A stretch of DNA of 64,000 bases from Malania oleifera (Eukaryota; Streptophyta; Magnoliopsida; Santalales; Ximeniaceae): NCBI RefSeq assembly GCF_029873635.1, contig NC_080419.1:69483823-69547822 (forward strand), written 5' to 3'. This document shows positions 34,573 through 45,182 of this stretch, piece after piece. The first letter of the stretch is position 1. Every line of letters starts with the position of its first letter. The notes beneath the pieces were generated by a model. That model was not told the DNA's origin. It did no database searches and saw nothing but the letters and a program-made list of their open reading frames with translations. A program made the translations under genes and the position numbers.

Positions 34573-34782
34573 TATATGATCAAGAAGGACAATCAGCTAA
34601 GTCTTAAGACTAGGAATTCAAATATTTTATGCTCATACATCTAAACCTTACATCTTTAATAGCTTGCTAAATATATATATTATCGAGGAGGACAATCAGC
34701 TAGGTCTTTTGACTAAGAATTCAAAATTTTTTATGCTCATACATCTAAATCTAACATCTTTAATAGCTCGCAATAGTGTAAA
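34573..34782 (-). repeat. tandem duplication in the LINE 3' end
   Basis: Two diverged copies of about 100 bp (34577-34672 and 34682-34780) share GGACAATCAGCTA, TTTTATGCTCATACATCTAAA and CATCTTTAATAGCT. They lie after the coding region of the minus-strand LINE. Confidence 0.75.
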
Positions 34783-37766
34783 TATCAGCTTTAGCTTCAG
34801 CATATAGCACCAAATTTCTCATTTTCCAAGAATGATATGGTGCAGCAGACCATGGCAGCTTTGAAACTTCATCAGATTTTGTATTTTCAAGGCCTGACAG
34901 CCAGTAAAGATTGGTTTCCCAATTCATTTGAGCCGCCAGTATTCCGAACTCAGACCATATTGTGTTATAAATGTGCCGGTGTATATGCAATTAAAAAATT
35001 GTTTCAGTAGCAGCCTTACACAAACTGCAGGAAGTATCAGTAATTTTGCCCCATGAAACCAGCTTTTCCTTTCTAGACAATCTATCTCGAATAGCTAGCC
35101 AACATACAAAAGAATGCCTTTGAATGGCATGTTATGTCCAGAGTACATTTGCCCAGATGGAGATAGGATTCTTAGCTCTAGCTGATTCCAAAGCTAATAA
35201 GATAAAAAACTTCTCAATGAATTTGAATCCCAACTGATTTTACATTCCTTTCCCTTGTCTAGGATAAAGGTAATGCATTCATGATAGCACATTCTGAGAT
35301 AGCCTTCTTGGCCAATGCCACCCTTGATTCTTAATATAAACTCTTCCACTTTGGTTTCTATGATACCCAGCTCAAACTGCAACTGAGGGCCATAATGTTC
35401 CAATAATGGACTGTGAGGGGTGTCAGTTATCATGTAGAATGCAAATATTTTTCCCATACCAACAGAATACTTGGTGTGTGAATATGCTACTAATCTGGTT
35501 TTTAAAACCTTCCTCCAAATCCAGGAATCTGATGATGATTCACACAATGCCCAGAAATTCTTACCTAAAAATATTTATAGAAATGTAGCTAGACTAACCA
35601 TAAGAACCCTTTTGAAGAGCATATCTGCCAAATTAATTTGATCATTGCAGCATTGTTCCATTCTGAAAGAAGTTTAATCCCACGGCCTCCTTTTGTAAAA
35701 TTACTGCAAACTTCTTTTCATAATATGTTGCTACAATTTGTATCCAATAATAAACTCCCAAAGAAAAGTTTTAAATTTTCTCTCTAAATCATGTATAACA
35801 GCTTGGGGAAGAAAAACAGCAGCACCCAATAAGCGCATATACTGTGCAGTATTGATTTGATTAATTGAAGCCTACCAGCATAAGAAAGCATTTTATGGGT
35901 CCATTTATTAATCCGCACTGATAATTTTTCCAATAGAATATCACAGTCCTTTTGGTACCAAAAGGTAACCAAGGTGCCTGACAAGGAGCTTTCCTACTAA
36001 AAATCCAAGAATCTGAACAACATGATTAGCTTCTTCCATAGGAATACCAGAATAGAAAATTCCAGATTCAGCATGATTACTTTTCAGCCTTGTAATCTTG
36101 TAGAATATATGTAAAATGTGCTTGATACATATAGGTGATTGAATATTCCCCTGAGCCAAGATTAAGAAATCATCGGCAAAGCAAAGGTTCAGCAATTGCA
36201 GCTTCTTACATTTTGAACAATATACCATTTTTCCTTGTGTAGCTGCTATCTCTAAAGTCTAATGAAAATCTCCATCATCATAACAAAAATATAAGGAGAA
36301 ATATGATCCCTTGTCTGATGCCTCTTTCCCCTTTAAAGAACCTTTGGGTGAGCCATTAATGAGCAGAGAATAACATGGTGTTGTAACACATTCTTTCATA
36401 CAACCAAAAAAATTCTTTGGTATATCAATACATTCCAGTAGTTGAAGAATTGCATCTCAATGTATAGAATCAAAAAGCAATCAGTAAATCAGCTTTCAAA
36501 ACAATCCTTAAAGACCTATTATTCAAATTATACTTAAGGTTTCAAAAGTAGAAAATTCTCATGAATACTCCTTCCCCTTTATAAAAGGGGTCTGATTTAT
36601 ATCAACGAAAAGCTTCAATATATTTTTTAAGCCTATTAGTTAGTATTCTTCTTGTGCATTTGTAAACCAAGTTACAACATGCTACTGGTCTGAAATCTTT
36701 TGAATGCCCAGGATGTTTGGTCTTGGGAATTAATGTCAAGAAAGTAGCATTAATATGTTTTAGTAATTTGGAATCTTTAAAGAAGAAAAGAACATCATCA
36801 ATTACATCCTTACCAAATGCTCTGGCGAATTTTGTAGAACTCTTACATTAAACCCATCTAGGCCTGGTGCCTTATCATCAGAGAATGAAAAAATAACCTC
36901 TTTTACTTCTTTTTCTAGCACTGAAATGCCCGATATATCTTTACATGAAGAGCTACATTCAAAGTTTATATTTCTCTTATGATATGCCAAATTACAAGGC
37001 CTAAATCTCTGCATTTTTTTTCCCTAATAATTGCTTATGGAAATCCAGCAATTTTCAGCAAAGATAACATCAATAGTATCAATTTTTTCACCTGCAGCAT
37101 TAAAAAGAAACATTATTTAAGATCTAGTATTTTTTGCAGTAATCAATGATGAAAGAACCTATTGTTCTTATCACCTAGTTTCAGCCAAGTTTGCCTAGTC
37201 TTCTGCATCAACATATATTCCTCACTACTTTGCAACTTTGTAAATTCTTTCAATTTTCCCTTTACAACTTCAGAACTTATAGAGCCTGTAAGAAAAGCAG
37301 TTTGTGCTTGAAGCAAATTTTCTCTCACAGCATCAGTTTTCTTACATAAACCATGGAAATGCTCCTCATGAAACTTCTCTAAATTGCCCAAAGTACAATA
37401 GTTTTTGACAGAAATTGAGCATTGGAGATCCATTAACTATCATGTTCTATGAGTCTGCTACTATTTGCAGAAACATTATATGTTCAACCCAACAACTGAG
37501 GAATCTGAAGGGAGCTTGCCCATTCTAAACCCTCTCTGAATTCAGAGTAACCACTACAGAACAATAATCTGATACACTGGTAGGCAAAAGTTCAAATTTC
37601 AAGTTTGGGAATTATTGACTAGTAGTTGGAGAAACCATTACTCTTGTTCAATTCTCACAATTAAATCCTGGTCCAAGTAAACAAAGAACCAATAAAAGGA
37701 CTATCGTCCAGATTTGAATTATATAGCCTGAAAATCCTTCATAGCAGCAAAGCTATTGCATGGCAC
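34760..37766 (-). pseudogene. L1-type LINE ORF2: RT, C-terminal domain (main part)
   Basis: Minus-strand blocks in coding order: the segment before RT with RQTWLKLGDKNNRFFHH (37143-37433), RT start with FSDDKAPGLDGFNV (36802-37014), the palm with LNLCFADDFLILAQG (FADD at 36169-36180), the thumb with INKWTHKMLSYAGRLQLIKS (35784-35984), and the C-terminal zinc-type region (34760-35547). Stops and shifts separate them, so the element is dead. The upstream endonuclease part continues at 40983 beyond a nested LTR element. The order and motifs are those of plant L1 LINEs. Confidence 0.92.
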
Positions 37767-38144
37767 TGATATAGCCAAGATTAATAGGGCATATTAATCA
37801 GAGACCAAAATTAAGAAACCATCATTACTCCCCAATATAAATAACCATAAATTAAATTATAACCTCCTGTCATCAAAATAAGTGATCCATAAACACTGAA
37901 TTTAACATAGGCATGCCCCCCACTACTATAAAAAGGGGCACTTCGAAAAGAGGTAGGGCATCTTATTCTCATATATCCTTACTGCTATAATAATCTTATC
38001 CTCCCACACTCCCTAACCTAGGCATCGGAGCAATCCCCTAGAAGAGTACACCCCGAGTCCTCCAAGCCTCTCTCGTCTGATTCCTTGCAAGTGGCCACGG
38101 TCAGAGATCAATCCACATTCTCCAACCAATTTTTAATAGTCACA
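37767..38144 (+). mobile_element. 5' LTR of small non-autonomous LTR element
   Basis: It starts TGATATAGCCAAGATTAATAGGG and ends AATAGTCACA. Its first 30 bases recur at 39151-39180 and its last 240 bases at 40739-40982. TATAAAAAGG near 37930 is a likely TATA box. The perfect target duplication GGCAC lies at 37762-37766 and 40983-40987. Confidence 0.9.
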
Positions 38145-38145
38145 G

Positions 38146-38162
38146 TTGGCGCCGTTTGCAGG
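38146..38162 (+). other. primer-binding site of the small LTR element
   Basis: TTGGCGCCGTTTGCAGG, just after the LTR, resembles the TGGCGCCGTTGCCGGGG site (tRNA-Asp type) of some plant Ty3 elements. Confidence 0.75.
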
Positions 38163-38189
38163 AAACCAAGAGGATTCTTACCTTTAACC

Positions 38190-38384
38190 ATAGCCACATC
38201 ACATAACTCCAAATCAGGACTTGTTGTTGGGGATCAATCACCCCAATCGATCCATTCTACACCGGTGGACTATTCATCGCAAAGTGTGCCCCCTAAACGA
38301 ATTCTTAGCTTTCCAAAAGAAGGCGGGAGATATGTTTGGCATGATCTTACAACAAAAAAGGAAAATGATCTAGAGGCCACTTAA
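38190..38384 (+). pseudogene. short frame of the small LTR element, start codon lost
   Basis: The frame reads ATA GCC ACA TCA, probably from an ATG, then a polar peptide with LVVGDQSPQSIHSTP and ILSFPKEGGRYVWHDL, to a stop at 38384 (about 64 codons). No gag or pol domain is recognised. It could be the N-terminus of a Ty3-type gag kept after deletion. An in-frame ATG upstream lies inside the LTR. Confidence 0.5.
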
Positions 38385-38459
38385 GTAGAAACAACATCTA
38401 AAGGAAGGCGGCAATGCCACAAGAGGCATCTGTGAAAGTATTAGATCCGACAAAAAAAT

Positions 38460-38995
38460 AAAAGATGTCCACTTGAGAGTATAACTCATGAGGCAACAAG
38501 AGGTGAGCGCGGCTCACCAAAAATGACCCATCTAATGAGCATAGCTCATGAGGCAACGAGAAGTGAATACGACACACCAAAAATGGTCCATCTGATGAGC
38601 ACCACTCATGAGACCCAAAGATGTCCACTTGATGAGTGAGTCAACAAGAGGTGAGCACAACTCACCAAAAAATGGCCCATATGATGAGCACAGCTCATGA
38701 GGCAAAGAGAAGTGAGTGCAGCTCACCAAAAATGACCTATCTAATGAGCACTGCTCATGAGACCCGAAGATGTCCACCTCATGAACATAGATCATAAGGC
38801 AACAAGAAGTGAGCACGGCTTACCAAAAATGGCTCATCTAATGAGCACTGCTCATGAGGCCCGAAGATGCCCATTTGATAAGCACAACTCATGAGGCAAC
38901 AAGAAATGAACACGGTTCACCAAAAATAGTCCATCGGATGAGCATCGCTCACGAGGCAACAAGAAGTGAGCACGACCCACCAAAAAATGACTTGG
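38460..38995. repeat. 60-bp minisatellite with hairpin words in the small LTR element
   Basis: CTCATGAGGCAACAAGAAGTG units recur every 60 bp (38485, 38545, 38605, 38694, 38754, ...), interspersed with a shorter unit of about 30 bp (CTCATGAGACCCGAAGATGTCC). Each long unit carries two inverted words, TGAGCACNGCTCA and TGAGCACGGCTCA, able to form hairpins. About nine units with moderate divergence. Confidence 0.88.
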
Positions 38996-39134
38996 ATTGG
39001 GCCAAATGAGCCTAAACAACTCGGAATGAGTCCACGCCATCCAAATGGTTAAAATGTAGCCAAATTGCCTGCATGGGTTAGACATCCCATGGTATTCTTG
39101 AGTCGATAAAATAAGATTAAAAACTCGAGAGTAA

Positions 39135-39150
39135 GGGGGGGGGGGGGAAC
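39135..39150 (+). other. polypurine tract of the small LTR element
   Basis: Thirteen G then AAC directly precede the 3' LTR start TGATATAACC at 39151. Confidence 0.75.
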
Positions 39151-39180
39151 TGATATAACCAAGATTAATAGGGCATATTA
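39151..39180 (+). mobile_element. 3' LTR of the small element, first part
   Basis: Thirty bases equal to the LTR start, cut off by an RTE LINE insertion. Confidence 0.85.
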
Positions 39181-40738
39181 AAAGAAAGATGGTGAAGTTA
39201 CTTTAGTAAGTTGTTTAATGAAAATCAAATAGAAGACTTAAACTCAAATTTGACAAATGAGGAAAAGACTAAAAATATGAGATTTATTCGCAAAGTTAGA
39301 CTTAACGAAGTTAAGTTTGCACTAAAAGATGAAAAATGGAAAAACTATAGGACCGGATAACATCCCAATTGAAATTTGAAAATGCTTAACTAATATATTT
39401 AACACAATTATAAAAACTAAGAAAATGTTAGATGAATGGAGGAAAAGCAATTTAATACCTATATACAAAAATAAAGAAGAAATTCAAAACTGTAATAACT
39501 ATCGTGGACTTAAACTTATGAGTCAAACTATGAAACTGTGGGACATGGTAGTTGAACAAAGATTAAGGCTAGAAACGAAGGTCTCAGAAAATCAATTTGG
39601 TTTTATGCTTGGGAGATCTACCACATAAGTTATATATCTTTTAAGAAGATTAATAGAAATGTTTAGGAAAAAGAAGAGGGACTTGCATATGTATTTATTG
39701 ACTTAGAGAAAGCATATGATAGGGTACCTAGGGAAGCTCTATAGTGGGTTTTAAAAAAAAAAAAAGTGTATGTAGTAGGTATACTGATGTCATTAAGGAT
39801 ATGTACGATGGAGTAATGACTAGGGTAACGACTATAGATGGAAAAACTAGAGAATTTCCCATCCCCATAGATGTACACCAGGGATTTGCTTTGTGCCCTT
39901 ATCTGTTTGCTTTAGTGATGAACCAGCTGACCAAGAGCATTCAAAATGAGGTTCTATGGTGTATGCTGTTTGCAGATGATGTTGTATTATTATATGAAAC
40001 TAGGGGTGAAGTAAAGGCTGAGTTAAAATTAGGGAGAAAAGCTTTGGAATCTAGAGGCTTTAGGATAAGTTGAAATTAGAAAGAATAATTTCAGTGGAGA
40101 CAAAGTTAATCTTGATGATGAAAAAATAAATAACACTTATAGATTTTGATACCTTGGATATATTATGCAAGCTAAAGAATAAATTGAAGATGATGTAATG
40201 CATAGAGTTAAAGTAGGTCGGTAAAATAGAGAAGCGCTTCAAGTGTGCTTTGTGATCATAGAATACCCTTAAAATTAAAAGAAAAGTTTTATAAGACGGC
40301 TAAAGACCATCTATGCTATATGGATCAGAATGTTGGACGACGAAGAAAAAAAATATCAAAAAAGTAAAAGTTGCCAAGATGAGAATGTTTGGATGGATGA
40401 GTGGTATAACACTGAAAAATAAATTAAGGAATTGATATATTTGCCGTAAGTTAGGTGTAGCTCCTATAGAAGATAAGATAAGGAAGGGACGACTCAGATG
40501 GTGTGGACACTTGCAACGTAGGCCACATAGTGCGCCAGTGAGGAAGAGAGTTAGTTACTGTGAGGGGCAGTAGAAGGCGTAGGAGTAGACCTAAAATAAC
40601 TTGGAATGAGATAGTAAGGATTTAATAGCCCTGAATTTGTCCAAAAAACAAATGGTCCATGATCTCATAAGTTGACAGAAAAGGATTCATATAGCCGAAC
40701 CCACCTAGTGGGACTTCAAGCTTGCTTTTTTTGTTGTT
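39181..40738 (+). mobile_element. 5'-truncated RTE-type LINE inserted in the 3' LTR
   Basis: Plus-strand RT pieces: MLDEWRKSNLIPIYKNKEE and ENQFGFMLGRSTT (39425-39628), LEKAYDR-like text near 39705, then LCPYLFALVMNQLTK and CMLFADDVVLLYE (39744-40073). The wording is that of plant RTE LINEs. The 3' end CCACCTAGTGGGACTTCAAGC, followed by a TTGTTGTTG tail, is also RTE-like. Several stops and shifts; the endonuclease is missing by 5' truncation. About 130 bp of LTR around the insertion point are absent compared with the 5' LTR. Confidence 0.9.
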
Positions 40739-40982
40739 GAATATAAGCATGCCCCCCACCCCAACTACTATAAAAAGGGCACTTCAAAAAGACTTAAGGC
40801 ATCTTATTCTCATCTATTCTTATTATTGCAATAATCTTCTCCTCTCACACTCCTTGACTTAGGCATTAGAACAATCCCCCAGAGTACACACTGGGTTCTT
40901 CAAGCCTCTCTTGTTTGATTCCTTGCAGGTGGCCACGATCAGAGATCAATCCACATATTCCAGCCAATATTTGGCAGCAACA
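40739..40982 (+). mobile_element. 3' LTR of the small element, second part
   Basis: It matches 37910-38144 from GCATGCCCCCC to the end (AGCAACA). It is followed by the GGCAC duplication and the resumed LINE. Confidence 0.9.
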
Positions 40983-41200
40983 GGCACGTTAGTACTACTT
41001 TCTTCTAACTCTTTTTTAGTACTGAAATCTCCCATAACAAACCATGGCTTATCCTTGATTCTCAGAAAGAAATTTAGTAGAAGATCCCAAAGTGCCTTTC
41101 TTTGTTGTAGTTATTTGAAGCATGTAAAAATGTAACCCAAAATTGCTTACCATTTAACTGAAGAAAACTGATCATTGCTTTTTTCGTGCTTTCTCACTTA
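40983..41200 (-). pseudogene. L1-type LINE endonuclease fragment
   Basis: Minus-strand text such as QLNGKQFWVTFLHASNNYN, then RIKDKPWFVMGDF with minor shifts, is the endonuclease region of an L1 LINE (the GDF part of the active site). It directly continues the LINE cut at 37766 once the nested LTR element is removed. The 5' part of the LINE is missing beyond about 41200. Confidence 0.8.
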
Positions 41201-41220
41201 AATAATATTGACAAAAAACC

Positions 41221-41246
41221 CGTATATATATATATATATATATAGA
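41221..41246. repeat. (TA)n microsatellite
   Basis: About ten TA units next to the truncated LINE. Confidence 0.9.
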
Positions 41247-42678
41247 AAAATATATATGCTTAAGATTTACTTTTATTGGGGCAGGGCTTTTATAGAGAAG
41301 AAGAGACTCCCAAACACCTTGCTCTTTTTGATGGGGGACAGGGGAGGGGTCCAGGCTTCTGCTCTCCACTGCCTAGTGCTACTGCTGGCTGCTTCTGGGT
41401 CATTGGAACAAGTTGTCCCACATTGACCCAATCCTCCTCTTATAAAATCACACTCTACCCTTTCCCCTCATGCTCTCATTGGCTCAAGTCCATATATGCC
41501 TCATAGCTTACAATTCGCATTTGTGTTACTTCAGTACAAAATTTGGCCCATAGACAGATTGTTAGGCTTGTTGCTGGCTTAGCCTGCTTGGGCCTAAATT
41601 TTCTTTCATGTTGAAATTTATTATTATTTTTTTTTTTTTAAAAAAGAACCAACAAATCCGGTCCTTCGTTTCAATGAAACCATCAGATTTTGGTCTTTAA
41701 AATTAAAAAGCAATAAATTCAATAGATTCATGGGTTCTGGGCAAAACCGAATTGATCCTAACTGATTACATCGCTAGTGCTCACTATTCAGACAGTGGTC
41801 AAGAGTCCCATGACACTCCCGTCTCTCTCTCTTCCTCTCATGTGCGTATCTCCACACACTGGCAGAGAGGAATTTTTCCTCTCTTTCTTGTGTGAGTCCC
41901 CAGTAAAAAGGTATCCATCACTCTCATGTTGCCATATCACTTTATTACTTTATTAATGTACAATATCGAATATGAAGGGGGGACGTTGGACCTAATCTTG
42001 AAATGTAGTAATCAAATAATTTTGAGGGAAAATGTTTGGCAGGAATTTATTTTATTCAACTTGTGCAATTAACCATTGTAGGCTTCACAATAAATAAAAT
42101 GGTAGGTACCATTATGCTAGTGTAGTCAGTAATGGTATGCTTCACTCATTACATGTTTTCAAGTGACATGAACAAGGATTTAAGACGCCTAATGCACACA
42201 AATGTGGTGGCTCAAACTATAGTCACGTCAATTCATTTTGGCAGTTAATATAATTTGTTATCAACAAGCCATCAACATTTCTCTGGCAGTGAACAAAATC
42301 ATACTAAGCTTTCTATGCCTGTTTCCTAACTCTAGTTACCCAAGCAACCAACTCTTATTCTGCAACTGAAAACTTCGATTGGGAACCTTGAATTTGGAGT
42401 TGTGTGGACTAGGAGAAAACTCAAAAGTTGTATTGAGTTTTGTGCGAATCAAATGCCTCGAAAAACAATGTTCCCAAATGTAGCATTAAAGAATTCAGCA
42501 CAATATAACAATTATTTTCTGCTCTAAACATGATAAAACAAGTAAGCTGTAATTATTTGCATATGTTGCCTGTGCAGGCACAGCTATGGCACAACATAAT
42601 TGCAAAAGCCCTCCAGTTGCTGTTGGCAACTGGACATGGCTCTTAAGATAATTCACTAAAAGGAGGTTGGGTACACAC
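41247..42678. other. intron sequence, one snRNA-promoter-like word
   Basis: No gene seen. GTCCCACATTG at 41415-41425 resembles the plant snRNA upstream sequence element and TATAAA follows at 41441, but the 15-bp gap is shorter than known snRNA promoters. The surrounding 41276-41460 faintly resembles 62800-62995. The remainder is AT-rich without recognised structure. Confidence 0.45.
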
Positions 42679-42822
42679 CTCAAACTCCCTCCCTCTTTTC
42701 ATTATCTCTTGATAGGCCTGTGGTTCTTGTGTTTTGAGGATGCTCCACAATATGCCACCACCAGTTCGATGGCGTCTACCATCAGCAGTCATCTGACCTC
42801 CACAAACCTGAATTGCATCCAC
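42679..42822 (-). CDS. PHAX-like exon: second half of RNA-binding domain
   Basis: 144 bp, phase 0 at both ends. On the minus strand the acceptor is ATTATTGCAG before GTGGATGCA, and the donor is TTTGAG|GTGTGT. The 48 residues run from VDAIQVCGGQMTADGRRH through RTGGGILWSILK to MKRGREFE. This is the signature part of the PHAX RNA-binding domain: a GG turn, DG-R-R/H-RT, GG and an L-K end, as in animal PHAX (NGSRRRTPGGVF type). It joins in frame to the exon at 55615 upstream and the exon at 32136 downstream. No stop or frameshift, so the gene looks active. Confidence 0.87.
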
Positions 42823-43281
42823 CTGCAATAATTATATTGCATAAAAATCCATTTAGATTGCCATAGTGATGTTGAATGAGCAAAGAAGGAACAAAGGGAA
42901 TAGAAGAGAAAGGAGAGAAAATGCAGATGCAAGTCTAGACACAACTACGGAAGAGATGAAGTGATAAACCCAACACATAATTCAATTATCAAATCAAAAT
43001 TCTCAATTAATTAAATAATGATAGTGGTACTTAGACCTAATGGTCCTAGGAATCAAGAAATAAAAATAAGGAAACCTATAATACTAGGACACTACTTTTT
43101 CTTATTGATAAAATTCTAGCATCTATTCATTTTGGATCTAATAGAAAAATATGAAGAAAAAAAAAATACCATGAAAATAGAAAACTAAAAATTAAATAAA
43201 ATCACAAGTGCCTTGATTTGGAATCCTTGGGCTTGTTTGTGATACTGTCTTATGTAGTAGACAGTATATCCCCCTCCTCCA

Positions 43282-43287
43282 CCCCCC

Positions 43288-43318
<31 letters not shown>

Positions 43319-43322
43319 AAAA
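43282..43322. repeat. C27-A14 homopolymer pair
   Basis: Twenty-seven C are followed at once by fourteen A. Confidence 0.93.
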
Positions 43323-44936
43323 TCCATATTATGAGTCACCAAAAGGGTGCCACTAGAATACAAAAAATGAAATTATGAGGACACAGCATTGATAAAATCA
43401 ATGGCAGCTCAACTGTTTACAAAGGACTAGCCCACAAAACCACCACAAAGAAAATTCAAAACCACTTATCCTTTACAATACTGAGAGATATTTCCACTCC
43501 TTCAAAAGCCCTCCAATGTCTTTCTTTCTGTACAAGCCAAAAAATAATAAGGGTGATTAGTTCAATAATCTTTTTCCTGCCTGTCAGTATGAATACACCT
43601 TCAGGCTCACAGCTCCTCAACAATAGGATCTGTCACCGTCCATTTAATCCCCACTATGTTTAGAGCAGTCCCATAGATTCCTCACCATTTCTGTCCCCTT
43701 GCCAGATTATCAAGAACGAAAATCTTGTTACTGAAAGCTTCCCATGCTAAAAACACAACCTTTGCGTGATCACCAGATTCCCAAATGGCTTTCCAGGAAC
43801 AATTTATCTTCAATAAAGCTCTGACCCGAATCAATAATAAATAATATTTCACTTCAAACTTGCAATTTTTTTTCCTCCAATTAACCCTTTTCTCTCCCTT
43901 ATAAAACAGCAGAATTATTAAAGCAGCCAAAAAAGTTATAGAACATCTCAAGCTCCCAACCCTCCAAATGAAAAGAACAACCCTCATGACCAAATTATCT
44001 GAAATATGCAAAAAGATGTTCACTAACTTCTAAATCTGGCCAGTTGGAATATAACAGTACACAGAAGTTTCTGAGGAGAATCTTTGCACTGTCATGCCAA
44101 AAGAGTACAAATTCAACCTCTCCCACTTCAAAAGAGATGGCCAGAAAAATTTCCACATCATTTTCTACTTTATTTTCATAATCCCAACAGACAATGTTCT
44201 ATCCCTCCAAATTATCCACTCATTATGATCACTTCCACACGCCCCAACCACCATCCATGGTCGTACTCATACCTGCACAATTTCCATCATAATTCTCCAT
44301 AACAATTTCCCTGATAAAGCCATGTTAAATTTGGCAAGATTTTGATGCCCAACCCTCCCTCCCACGCTGTTTAACCATCACCCACAGTCCCACCTTACCA
44401 AATGGTACTTGAAACCTCCCCGCTATTGAACCACAAAAACCCTCTCTGAATCCCTTCCAGTCTCCCAGCCACTGAGCCCAAAATAGAGATTAGATAGCAA
44501 AAATGCATGAGCAAGCTTGCCAAGGTATTCTTATTTCTTATTGGGGGTTATTCTTCCTCCTTTGGAAAGAACTTTTCCACCTCACTACCTTCTCAAAATT
44601 TTCCCCCACTGGATCCCAAACCCCTTTTATCTTTAAATTTAGCCCCCATAGCAAGAGCCCTTATCAGTCAATGGAGAAACTCCCACCATACACCCTAACG
44701 CTATAGCAAGTCTCTCATCTTAAACTCCTGCTGCTATCAGTATTAATTACACTTCCTTAGATTCACCTTAAATCCTGATACTGCCTAAAAACAAAGCAAC
44801 ATGCACCTCAAATTGCAAATTTCCTGCACCTCTTTACCACAAAAAATAATTGTGACATCTACAAAACGCAAGGAAAAGAGAATCTTACCACGAAAGTCCA
44901 CCCATAACACAGAGTCATGTGACCAATCCATGATCC

Positions 44937-45054
44937 ATTTTTTATTACCCCATGTTTGAAGTTTCTTTGGATTTGGAGTTGTATTGGATTTGGATAAAAT
45001 ATAGTATAAAATGAAATTTGTCCAAATCCACGCACATCCAAATCCAAGATCCAA
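44937..45054. mobile_element. possible small insertion rich in GGATTTGG/CCAAATCC
   Basis: It lies between two 12-bp direct repeats AATCCATGATCC (44925-44936 and 45055-45066) inside the LINE. The interior has TTTGGATTTGGAG and TGGATTTGGATAA on one side and GTCCAAATCCACG and ATCCAAATCCAAG on the other, an inverted arrangement typical of a MITE. Clear terminal repeats were not found. Confidence 0.4.
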
Positions 45055-45156
45055 AATCCATGATCCTAAACTCTACCTTAATGTTTTGCTAAGAACCTCC
45101 ATAATCAGAATGATGAAGAAAAGGGAGAGAGGATCTTCTAGCCTAGGTGCAGCCAA

Positions 45157-45182
45157 CCCCCCCCCCCCCCCCCCCCCCCCCC
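45157..45182. repeat. C26 homopolymer
   Basis: Twenty-six C followed by AAAAG, inside the second LINE. The proline-rich open frame across it is an artefact. Confidence 0.93.

Larger units (their letters stand above)
32385..42678 (-). other. intron of the PHAX-like gene, about 10.3 kb
   Basis: Bounded by donor GAG|GTGTGT at 42678 and acceptor TTTTGCAG at 32385 on the minus strand, both in phase 0. It holds a hAT MITE, an L1-type LINE, a small LTR element, an RTE LINE and short repeats. All are listed separately. Confidence 0.78.

Noticed and set aside
38460..38995. Regularly spaced repeats that could suggest a CRISPR array
   Set aside because: The repeats are contiguous and diverged, spacers are absent, and the setting is a plant retrotransposon.
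38398..39085. Cys/His-rich minus-strand frames with repeated HELCSSDG-like text
   Set aside because: They are translations of the 60-bp minisatellite.
41415..41446. snRNA-type promoter
   Set aside because: The USE-like word and TATA are only 15 bp apart, outside both the Pol II and Pol III spacing, and no snRNA follows.
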